Shown one piece after another: positions 1 to 12,400 of a stretch of 64,000 nucleotides of DNA. Position 1 is the stretch's first letter, and the number at the start of each line of letters is the position of its first letter. Location: positions 106,822,163 to 106,886,162 of the forward strand of contig OW240915.1 in NCBI GenBank assembly GCA_933207985.1. The letters are read 5' to 3'. The position numbers and the translations under genes are program-made. The notes under the pieces were generated by a model. It was not told the DNA's origin, made no database searches, and saw nothing but the letters and a program-made list of their open reading frames with translations. Origin of the DNA: Pelobates cultripes (Eukaryota > Chordata > Amphibia > Anura > Pelobatidae).

Positions 1-137
1 GTTTAGAGATCCTTTTTGTACTTTTGAGGTGAGGATGGTATTGTGACGCTGACATAGGCTGATGGAAATAGATGGGAGGGTGCATTTGATGAGATGGCAG
101 TAAATGAATTTATGAGATGGTGTGTAATGTAACTCAC

Positions 138-257
138 CATTGTGTCCTCTGCCACCTCATTTTGTTCTGCAACTGTGGTGCTCTCAACAGAAACATCAGA
201 AAGTACCTGGGGCTCGTCAGGCTTTGTATCCACAGGAGCAGCTACCTCTGAGTCCAC
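138..257 (-). CDS. AMPH: AMPH exon, acidic region before the SH3 domain
   Basis: A 120-bp, 40-codon, phase 0/0 exon rich in E, D, V and T, ending ...VAEDTM before donor GTGAGT at 137-132. The acceptor AAG at 260-258 follows a T-rich tract, but 13 bases of purine-rich sequence lie between, so it is weaker than the others. Similarity to mammals is by composition and position only, as expected for this fast-evolving linker. A damaged copy of its 3' part lies at 2126-2184. Confidence 0.8.
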
Positions 258-3200
258 CTTGTTTTGCCATGATAAAAAAAATGTTCACTAAACATAGACT
301 ACGTTTAAATGTTATGTGTTACTGATATGGTCCCGTGAGGGATATTCACTAAAGTGAGAATTCACAGTGAATTTCAAATGTTAGATTAAAGTAGCTGAAC
401 TGGAATAACGGCTAATTTAGAGAATGTTTCTCGTTTGGCTATTTTGACCTTAGATTTTAAAGTCACTTTGAATTCTCACTTGTGTGAATAACCCTGTATG
501 TGCAAGATTAAACACTAGAAGGGTTATTTACTAAAATGAAAATTCAAAGTGATTTTGAAGGGAGACTATAGTGCCAGTAAAACAAACCCCTGGCACTACA
601 GCTTCCCCGTCTGTAAAGTTTACTAAAAAAAAATAAAAATGGCAATAATTACCTTTGCAGCGTTAAGGGAGCTGGGACACTGCACCCAGGCCACTTCAAT
701 GAGCTGAAATGGCAGCATGGCTACTTTGACCTTAATGGACACTATAGACATGCAGTCTATAGTGTCCATTAAGGTCAAAGTAGCCATGCTGGAACCATAC
801 CTGACTTAGAAATTTGACCTTTGAATTCACTTTGATTCCACTATGAATTCCCCATATTTCTCACTTTAGTAACTGTAGTGTCTTGAAATGTCATTCAACA
901 ATTCTTCTCTATGCAAATCTTTTCTTCTTTCTTTTTTTAAGTGGCAGATATATTTGCTTTTATCTTGATATTTCCTTTAGTGATTTAATTGAAAAGTGAA
1001 AATATATATATATTTAGATTTTTTGCTTGCTGAAAAATAATTTGGACGGTTAAAGTCTAGGCTTAGAGCTCAGCCATCCAGAAGTATTTGGACAGACTGA
1101 AATCCAAACACGATTCTGTCTTATTTGGAGCTAGAAATGCACAACCCAAGCTTTGTTAAATAGTGTGAACAATGTCCCGATTTTGTTGTGCAAATGGTAC
1201 CATGTGCAATCAGATGGTTTTCCCCATTTGGACTTAAGTAAATAGACAGTGTCTACAATACCACCAAGTAATTAATTTCATTGCATTTTTTTTTTTATGT
1301 AACAAGGCAGGTATGTAACAAATTAATTTATTAATGTGTTGCTCCACAAGAATCATGACCACTTACGTCATTTGAAGTGGTCATGGTGATGCAGATTGTA
1401 TTTGCTTGATTTTAGAATGAAACACTTAACGTACAGAGGTAATGAACTTCAGCACCCCCAGCAGCTTCATTAGCAGCCCAGAACACTATTTTTGTTGGAT
1501 GCTGTACCCTGTGACAAGATGTATTGCTGATGCAAGGTAAGCATGCCTTTGTTTTGGATTTATTGATTACTTGGCTCATAGCTTTCTTCTTGCTCTGTAT
1601 AATGGGGAAGCACGGGTTGTGTATTTTGGGATGTTAAAACTACCCAAAATTGGGACAAGGGTCATAATATCCATATATTAATTTGTTTATTAATAATTAC
1701 AGATTTAAGTGGAGTGTGGTTTATATATTTTAACTGCAGGGAAGTGGTTGTTTAGGTGATATCTCCCTTTTTAAAAGGCATAAACTTGCATGTGTGTTTT
1801 TATATTTTATTCTAACACTTGTTGTGACTATATCCACAGGTGGCTGGTGGCGTTTTAAGGTGGTGATCCTGCCCCTGGAATTTGACTCCACTCCTTTGCT
1901 TTATCTATAAACCAACGAGTCAATACTTGTTATGAAACATCGATTTATTCACAAAACGCCAAATGTTTGTGAGTTCAAAGCTGAAAGGCAACATTTAGGC
2001 TAAAATGTCAAGCTGTCACTATAGCAGATTTAGCTATGTTAGCCTAACTTTTGCAATTTGGATTTTAAATCACTGAAATTTAGTGAATGCAACCATAGAG
2101 TCTCCAAATGCACTACTAGTGTAATAGTGTCCTCTTTTGTTCGGCAACTGTGGTGCTCTCAACAGAAACATCAGAAAGTATTATGGGCAAACGTGTAATA
2201 ACAGCATGTTATATAAATCATGTAATAAAAGCACAAAATGAAAGGAAATAAAAGGAAAAAATCCTTCCCAGTAAACTGTATTTGGATAAACTATGGTTCT
2301 TCTATGGTTAAATATACTATATTGGCCAGTGTTCCTTATAGTCTATTTAGCTGCAAGAACAATTATAGAGGGTGTACAACTCAGTGCTGTCCCAACTTCT
2401 CCAGTGTGTGAGGCTGGACAGGAAGTGGAAACGATAATTTCCCATTTGCCCACCTAAAGCCACTCACGTAGAAAATGCCTTGTAGGAAGAGCAGGGACAT
2501 CATAGGAAAACATTGCTGCAATGCTATGAGGTTTTGCTTTACGCTGGACATCCTCATGCAGTTATTCAGCTCATGCATAAAGAACAATACCCAATGTAGT
2601 ACTAAACAAAGAAAGAAATCAGATGAAGAGAGCTTTTGCATTTTCGTGACACTTCCATGGCCATCACAATCAATATATTAACTGTATGACCTGAATTGGG
2701 AGTTGTGTGTCCCATCCAATATAAGATACAAATTATAGATGATTGCTTTCAGATGTGAATTAAACTACTTATAGTGTGTAAAATTCGGCACAAAGTGTGC
2801 TTTGTTTAAAAAAGTGAAACTTCTGAAAATTCTTATTAGAAACATTTTTTTTTTGCCAGTGTTTTGATGTTCTAGTCTAGTGATTATTTTCTGCTTCAAA
2901 TGTGTAGATTTTACATGATGTCCACTCTTGAACACAGACACGCACTATACTAATGGAACGTGCAAGCCTCAATGTGGCATCATGACCACATATAGACATC
3001 ATTTTTATATTCAGCATTTCAGTAGATGCAGATCTATTACAAAAACCCATTAGCAAGGCATTTGTCTCTTTCATATTTTACAGTGACACACCTACAATAT
3101 ACAATAAAAATTATATTTACCATTTCCCAACACATTTTAGAAAAGGATAGCAATATAATCTCCCACACCTTTTGTGTAAGCTCATTCCATTAATCTATTA

Positions 3201-3389
3201 AAAACAAATTTTAGAAGCAAGAAACTCACCTTTACCTCAGTAGCAGCAGCTTGCTCTGACTGTATTGTAAACAAGGATGTGGAAGCGTCAGGCTTAAAAA
3301 ATAGAAAAAAAAGGGAAAAACATACAAATCAGATTACACTAAAAATTACACTATGATAAAACAATAGTTTATAGATATATGTGTGTGTG

Positions 3390-3441
<52 letters not shown>

Positions 3442-6400
3442 TATATAAAACCAGGGGGCTGCACTCACCTGAACATCCATAAATGGGGTGCTGCTCTGGG
3501 CCAATTTATACAATACACTAGATCCAGCGCACTCACCTCACCACTAAACAGCAACTTCAATGTTGACAGATGGGGTGCATTGACGTTGTGGCAGGCTTAT
3601 GCAATGTATGTTCATATAATGTAACTAAACCCCCATTATTTTTGCCTAGATTAGGTGTTTAAAAAAAAAAAAAAAAAAAACGAATAAAATCTGTCAACAT
3701 TAAAGTTGCTGTTTAGTGGATAGGTGAGTGTGCTGGATCTTGTGTGTGTGTGTGTGTATATATACACACACACACACACACACGTATGTACATGTATTCC
3801 AACAGTATCCACAAATTCACTACCAAATCAAATAAAATCTGACAATTTGTGATAAAATGCTTTGAGGGCCCCAAGGAGGCTTCAGTCTTGCTTTCTGCCT
3901 GGCATCTATCACAATGTGTTTTCAGTTATTAAAAATAATTACTCAAGGGTTCGGGTCTGACTGACATGTTGAATGGATGCTATGCCTGACAGCTGTTCCA
4001 TGCATGCAAACTGTCTAATTGTTATTAGAGAACAGACTGTGACCTTTCTGGACACTCAGCTGGTGGTCAGCAAATAAGGGAGATATTCAATTCACCAGAA
4101 AAGGGACTGTACACACATCAAATCAACAAGACTCAACAAAGATCACATTGTGTGGTCGAAACATTGACCCCGTGACTTGAAATTCAAAGTCTGCACTTTG
4201 AAAATATTGTGTGCCCAGAGTCTTTATATAATTGCAAATGAGGGAGAGGTCTGATAGCTATCCTTTTATGTGCCTGAGCTTTATAGAGTGAGGCCTTCTC
4301 TGTGCCCTTGAGAAGTAGCAGCCATACCGTAAACTTGAAGCAGACAACATTCAGAACCAGGTTTCCCATTCCACCTTTTGAACAAAGTGGGTTATTTTAG
4401 TCTACTCTTGTATTTTGCCAGAATAGATCATATGTAATATAATATTATATTTCTTTATTTTATTGTGTATATATATAGATTTATTTTTACTAGAAAAAGA
4501 AGTTAGAAAGGACCGTATATTCCTATTTATATTTAGAGGTCAGGAGATGATAGGTACCTTCTGGCATTATACTTAAAGGGGTGGATGCAGGTCCAGGATC
4601 CCCCTGGCACTGTGCACTTCGATGGAAACACAACAATTATGATCTAGGGATTCGTGGCTTTTCAGGCCGGTTTATTAACTGTAAGCCTGAAACAGCATAA
4701 GGGATCATTAGCGTTCCATTATTTGCACACACAGGACTAAGAAAGATTGTATGTTACTGGTTTGCATCTATACGCACTGTTAACATATGTTTACAGTTTA
4801 ATTATTTGATATTTTACATTAACCCCTTGACAACATTAGGATATGACCTCCCAGAGTGGGTTGAAAGCTCTTAGGACTACATGGAAGAAACCCTTAAATT
4901 ACAGTAGAACATATGGATAGCACAGATTCTAGTTTTTGCTTTGGTTCAAATGTTGGACAATTGCCTCTGTACTTAAGGGGTTATTGTAAGTATATTAAGT
5001 ATATTTCCTACCTGTGTGAATCCATTAAATGCACTGCCGGATGCCTGTGTGAAATAATAATGGGAAAAAAAATTATGAATTAAAGTTAAAAAGAAAATAA
5101 TAAACGTAAAGCTACTGCTCAGACTGCAAAAAAGTGGAAGTTCAGAAAAGTATATCAGATAATAATAATAAAATGTATGTGTCTAATAGTTTCTAACTAA
5201 GCAAAATGGAATCTATGAATCCATCAAGGATTTACTACTTAATAGCTTTTAAATGTCTTTATGTAGATATACTTTTCTGAAAGACAACTATAGATTGATT
5301 CAATATTAAAGGGCAAACAACTATTTCTAAAGTTTTTATTTAACATACAGTACCTTTGAAAGGAAACAGTATAAGCAACGGAGAGGGAGTAAACCACTGA
5401 ATCAAGAAAAATAAATATACAAGCTATGTGCTATCTAGACTATACTAGACACTGGGGAAATGCAGATATACCTCTTCTTGCTCAGTCTCTATATCCTGGT
5501 ATAGAAATCCATATCTCTGGTTAGCAATTTCATCTTCCGATAAATCTGAGCTGTTGGCCTCATTGTCTTTAGTGTTAGAGGAATTATCAATGCTGTGATT
5601 TAGGAACATTCCCTGACAATACAGGTCTTGGGAACTATCAACTTCCTGATTTATTTCAAGAATATTACTATATGTTTCACAAATTGGCAAATATATTTGG
5701 GGTATTTCCTGTATCTCATGGTCAGTAGTATTTAATGTACATTTTACATTAATATCTGTATCAGCATTTTCATGTGGATTCCAAATATCAAACTCTGCTG
5801 ACATCTGGTCAGAGATCCAAAATTCATCTGTTTGGCAATCTGATAGAGTAGACTGTCCCCATGAATCAGTGGTGCATGTTGGTTCCCAGTTAGGTGGCCA
5901 TATCTCATCTATATTTACGTCAACATTAATGTTGATCATACTATTAGGTGTGTTAGAATCATATGTAGGTAAGTTGTTCTGCTCCGAAAGATTTTGCCTG
6001 ATATTGTCAGGATTATTTTCCTCATTTGATTCTAAAAGTAAGATGGCACTGTTCTGAATTAACTCATGCCTCTCTGAATTGTATGTGGTATTATAAGTAG
6101 TGTTCTCTAAAATATAAGTATCTTCTGTCGAGGATGTTTCATTCTTACAAAGACTTTCTGTCTTGTTTTCTATCTCAGTATAAGAAAACTCTCCACTATC
6201 CATCTGAGACTCACTGGCATTTCTTGTTTCAGTAAGCTGCTCAGAATTCCCCAAACCAGCTTTCTGATTAAATAAACCAATTAAATGATTTTCACTGTGT
6301 TTTTCCTCAGGTGTTATGGTATCTGATCTAGTTTCCAAAGAAAATGATTTTAAAAATGTAGCATCCTGTTCCTTTACCACTCTCATATCATATAAGTTAT

Positions 6401-9400
6401 GATTACCCTTGTGAGTTTCTGAAGTACAACTATTATGTTCCATGATATATTCTTGGTCTACTGAATATTCTACCTCTATATTTTCCATGTCTTCGAGGAC
6501 TTCTTTTTTTGAAGATTCCAAATGGTCTACCTCATATATTTTCTGTTCTATGTATTTATTTTCTTCAAGATCTTCTTTAGATGTTCCGCTTATATTTACA
6601 TCACTTGTCTCTCTCATTTCAGATACATGAAAGCTGCTCTCATTGCACTCCTTATCCATTTCATTCACCTCTTCTTCATTTTGAGTTTTCTCATTTAGGC
6701 TATCCTCACTCGTAACAATGTCTTGGCTTAAATTCTCATCTTCTCTTTCTTCAACTGATTCTTTTGCGTCTGGGTCAATGTACTGGTCAGATTTATACTC
6801 TGCTTGCTCTTCATGAGTAATGACATGTAAATCTTCAGTGTTAATATTATCATATTCGTCCTGCCTAAATCTGACTGCATTACTTTGAAGTCCCCTGTCA
6901 TCTGAACCTATTTCACTTTGAGGTATGTTTAAATCTTCTTCTGATTCATAATTCGTGCTCCCAGTATTGATCAGGTTATATAATGGCAGACTTTTTGATG
7001 TGTCAGACTTTATGAAGACAGGAAGTAAAGAAACAAACAAAGAAAAGAAGAATTATGGAAATGATGTGAAAACAGAAATGAGAATAGACATCACCCATTA
7101 CATAGGAAGGGAAACACAAGAGTTCCTGTAAAAACAAAATATTTGTGTGGAAAGACAAACATATTAGAAATGTACTCACCGGCTGTGCCAGGTCATTATT
7201 TGTCTACAAGGAAAAATTAAAGCTATATTAAAAAAAGGTTATGAAAATAAATGGTGATGATGCATTTTAAACAGGATGATATATAATTTTTATGGTTTGC
7301 CAGGCAAATAGTTTTTGCTACCTGGTTGTTTGTTACTTCACTCTCAGACATTCTATTACATAGCACCAGATGACACGTATATCCTACATGGATTGCATAA
7401 TTTTCTATCTTAATTTTAATAAGCAATGTTATAGACTTGTATATTGTCTGCTTTATTCTTATTTTTACTGTTTGTTTTATTATACCTATTGTTCCTGCTT
7501 CTCAGAGGTGCTGTTACTTTTTTCCTGGATCAGGATGGATTTTAATTCTACCAAGTCTTCATAAAAGTACCTAATCTTATTCACAATTGTATACATGAGT
7601 TTCTGACATTGGTACATTCTTATATGTAATCGTAGAATGATATACACACATTAAAATACTATAAAGTACATGTGAAGAAACAAAAAGAGGCCTTACCGTC
7701 CAGAGATCCCAGGGTAATGTCTGAAATGATCAGAAAATATATGATTAATGTAAGAAATACGCAGAAAAAAAAATCTATTTCAAAGTCTGTCCCCCTCTGC
7801 CAACACCCCATGTAACTGAATTACAACTGGCTATGTGCCACACTCACAAAATTCTGATAGTGGAGGCCGTTAACATGTTGGGGACCACAGTGTAGCTCCC
7901 TGCTTTACAATATACACACCAGAACAGTCTTCTAAATGTCAAACTTTTTCCCTATGACATATTTATAATTTATTTTCGCTTTCCCATTCCTCTAATCCCC
8001 TTGATGGGCGTGAATAACTAGGTCTGTTGGGCTTTTTTTTTTGGTTACAGCTCCCCCCACCCACATTGTCAGATGGTGTGTTTTGATGCTGTAATTGTAA
8101 TCTTATTCCTGATCTTCATAATTTTCTAAACTGTTATAGTTGAATTACTTATAACAAAAATGCCTTATGTTTCCATAGCTGAAGACCCTTGTCAAGTGCA
8201 GCAAAAGCATAACTAAATGTGGTATAGTATCTGGCAAATTCAAATAACATTCTAAAAATCCCCAAGTATTTTAGAATTTCAGAAAGCAAGACTGAATTAA
8301 AGGTACACTATAGTCAGCAAAACAACATAACTAGCATACTGAAGCAATGTTGGTGTGTATATATAATGCATCTGCAGTCTCACTAAATTCTCTGCCATTT
8401 AGGAGTTAAATAACTGTTATTTCTGTGCATGCAGTACTAGCTGTGACTGTGACTGGCACAGCATGCATAAAAAATTGTTTCATTTTTAGTTGTATGTTAA
8501 CTTACTCCAGGTGTTTTTATCTCCTGCTCTGTAAATTGAACTTTAAGCACTCAAAGGAGGCTCCTGCAAGGTCTATAAAGCTATTGACAGAGCAGGAGTT
8601 AAGGAAATCTACATTTAACAGACTGTACAATAAAAGAAGTGTAAACAAGTGTTGAGGAAGGCTATGTAAGTCACATAAAGGAGATATAACTAGTGATGCA
8701 TAAACAAAGTTATCTAACCGCTAAATGGCAGAAAATTTAGCAGTGAGACTGCAAGGGTATGACCTATATGCCAAAACTACTTTATTAAGCTATGTTGTTT
8801 TGGTGATTAAAGTGTCCCTTTAAATAGATACCAACTTTAATGTATTGGTGACTTCAGAGTTAAATTTCCGAACTTGCTGATTAAGGTGTAGAACATACAG
8901 TGCCTTGCAAAAGTATTCACCCCCTTGACTTTTTAACTATTTTGTTACATTACAGCCTTAAATTCAATGTTTTATTAATCTGAATTTTATGTGATAGATC
9001 AGAACACAATAGTCTAAGATGGTCAAGTGAAAAATGAAAAATATATACATAAAACTGTTTTTTAGAAATAGAAAACAGAAAATTGGCATGTGCATATGTA
9101 TTCACCCCCTTTGTTATGAAGCCCATAAAAAGCTCTGGTGCAACCAATTACCTTCAGAAGTCACATAATTAGTGAAATGATGTCCACCTGTGTGCAATCT
9201 AAGTGTCACATGATCTGTCATTACATATACACACCTTTTTTGAAAGGTCCCAGAGGCTGCAACACCTAAGCAAGAGGCACCACTAACCAAACACTGCCAT
9301 GAAGACCAAGGAACTCTCCAAACAAGGGACAATGTTGTTGAGAAGTACAAGTCAGGGTTAGGTTATAAAAAAATATCCAAATTTTTGATGATCCCCAGGA

Positions 9401-12400
9401 GCACCATCAATCTATCATAACCAAATGGAAAGAACATGGCACAACAGCAAACCTGCCAAGAGACAGCCGCTTACCAAAACTCACGGACCAGGCAAGGAGG
9501 ACATTAATCAAAGAGGCAGCACAGAGAGTTAACCCTGGAGGAGCTCCAGAGTTCCACAGCAGAGACTGGAGTATCTGTACATAGGATGACAATAAGCCGT
9601 ACGCTCCATAGAGTTGGGCTTTATGGCAGAGTGGCCAGAAGAAAGCCATTACTTTCAGCAAAAAACAAAATGGCGCGATTTGAGTTTGCAAAAAGGCATG
9701 TGGGAGACTCCCAAAAAGTATGGAGGAAGGTGCTCTGGTCTGATGAGGCCATCAGAAAAGAAAATGCTATGTCTGGCGCAAAACCAACACATCACCCAAA
9801 GAACAGCATCATGCTGTGGGGATGTTTTTCAGCAGCCGGGACTGAGAAACTGGTCAGAGTTGAGGGAAAGATGGATGGTGCTAAATACAGGGATATTCTT
9901 GAGCAAAACCTGTACCACTGTGTGCGTGATTTGAGGCAAGGATGGAGGTTCACCTTCCAGCAGAACAATGATCCCAAACACACTGCTAAAGCAACACTTG
10001 AGTGGTTTAAGGGGAAACATGTAAATGTGTTGGAATGACCTAGTCAAAGCCAATCCAATAGAAAATCTGTGGTCAGACTTAAAGGTTGCTGATCACAAGC
10101 GCAAACCATCCAACAGTTTTACAAGGAGGAATGGGCAAAAATCCCAGTGGTAAGATGTGGCAAGCTCATAGAGACTATCCAAAGCAACTTGGAGCTGTTA
10201 TTGCTGCAAAAGGTGGCTCTACATAGTACTTTTTCTGTTATTTTGTCCTATTTGTTGTTTGCTTCACAATAAAAACAAAACAAAAAAAAAACATCTTCAA
10301 AGTTGTGGGCATGTTCACGAAAAATGCCAAGGGGGGTGAATACTTTTGCAAGGCACTGTATGAGTGACACACACCTTTAGTTTGATGTGTAAGTACACCT
10401 TGAGGCTTGGGCTGAAACCTGTTGGGGCAGCAAACAATTATTTACCATGCTTTATAATGGATTTTATCACTATATATGTATATTTACTTGAATTGATGTA
10501 ATACACTACAGTAATTAGATGTCAGGTGGAGTAGCCATTCACATCAGTTTTTGAGGATTTTTTCCACTCAACAAGTAATGCCTCTGTTTTTCATACAGTT
10601 CAATTAAAGGATCATTGACATTTTCATTCCTCTATGCTATAGACTGATTATTACACATCGCTTGAAAATATACCTACAGCATTATTTACCAAAGTAATTT
10701 GGATTTTATTTAGCTTCAATTTGGGGCTTAGTTAGCCCTGCTCACTGGCGTACATACCGCGGTCGCAGGGGTTGCAGCTGCGCCCGGGTATGTACGCCAG
10801 TTTGCAACCTCTTCTCCTGGGGGGGCCAGGAGCTGGCCACCTCAGGGCCCCCTGAGCCTGGCAGTGGGGTTACCGGGCGCACGAGGGAGCATTCTCCCCT
10901 GAGCGCTCTCTGCTCAGCTCCCTTGCATGCACTGCACTGATGCCGGAGCTGGAATATGACATCATATTCCGGCTCCGGCATCAGTAAGCCATGCGCAAGG
11001 GAGCTGAACAGGAGGATCAGTGCTCCCTCGCACGGCCGCAGTGACCGGCCGCCGGGTAACCCCACTGGACCCCAGGGAAACCCCTCAGCAATCCCAAAGT
11101 TAGGGAGGCTGGGGGATGCAATTTAAAAAAAATATGTGAGTGTATGTGTGTTAGTGGGTGTGTGAATTTTTGTGTGTCACTGTGTGTGTGTGTTACTTGT
11201 GTGTGTTTGTTATTGAGTGTGTGTTTGCTAGTGTCAGTGAGTGTGTGTGTGTGTTAGTTTGTGTGTGTCTGCTTGTGAGAGTCAGTGTGTGTGTGTCAGT
11301 GAGTGTGTTACTGTGTGTGTCTGTTACTGAGCATGTTAGTTTGTGTGTCTGTTAGTGAGTCTGTTTGGTGTCTGTTAGTGAGTGTGTGTTTGTCAGTGAG
11401 TGTGTATGTGTGTCTGTCAGTGAGTGTGTATGTCTGTCACTGAGTGTGTATGTCTGTCGGTAAATGTGTGTGTCTGTCAGTAAATGTGTGTGTCTGTTAG
11501 CTAGTGTTGATGCGTCTGTTCGTGAGAGTGTGTGTGTGTGTGTGGTCAAAACCCCTTCAGCACTTACCTTTTTACCAAAAGAGCCCGGCGCTGGGGATCT
11601 CTCCGCCCCGATCCGCCTCTCAGCTCCAACTGCGCATGCGTGGCAAGAGCCGCGCACGCATTCAAACCGCTCATAGGAAAGCATTACTCAATGCTTTCCT
11701 ATGGACGTCCAGCGTCTTCTCACTGTGATTTTCACAGTGAGAATCACGGAAGCACCTCTAGTGGCTGTCAGTGAGACAGCTACTAGAGGCTGGATTAACC
11801 CTCAGTGAAACATAGCAGTTTCTCTGGCACCCAGACCACTTCATTGAGCTGAATTGATCTGAGGGCCTGTAGTGGTCCTTTAAGTGTATGCAACTGCATG
11901 CAGTGGCGTACATACCGTGGTCGCAGCCCCTGCGACCAGGTACCCTCCGCCATGTGGGGGGGCACGGATTAATTTTCGCACCAGGGCCCCATGGATCGTG
12001 TGTACGCCATTTGCCCTGCTACTTTATGAAGATCTTTGTGGTTTATATCTGGATTTTGCATTACTGTAAGCATACTGTAGATGCAAATATTGTTTTATAT
12101 AATTGTAAATTCAAGTCCATGGTGTAAACTTTAATTTTGGAGTTTACTTCATATCTCAATTCATTGCTTTTTATAGAGATGCATTAGGACACAGAGTGCA
12201 TGAGAAGTGATCACCACTGTCCATCATCAATACTTCTCAAAGACAAGCATTAAAACCAATTATTCAAAGCACTCACTTTCACGGTTCAAATTAAGTGAGG
12301 AAGGGAACCTTTATTAATAGTTCAGATTTAACTCCTGAACAATTTCTTTTTCATCTCAGATTTTTTTAGATTTCCAAAATCAACATTATGTTTGGTCATC

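Noticed and set aside
5869..6630. Short plus-strand frames opposite the long AMPH exon
   Set aside because: Antisense shadows of a biased coding exon with no start context or homology.
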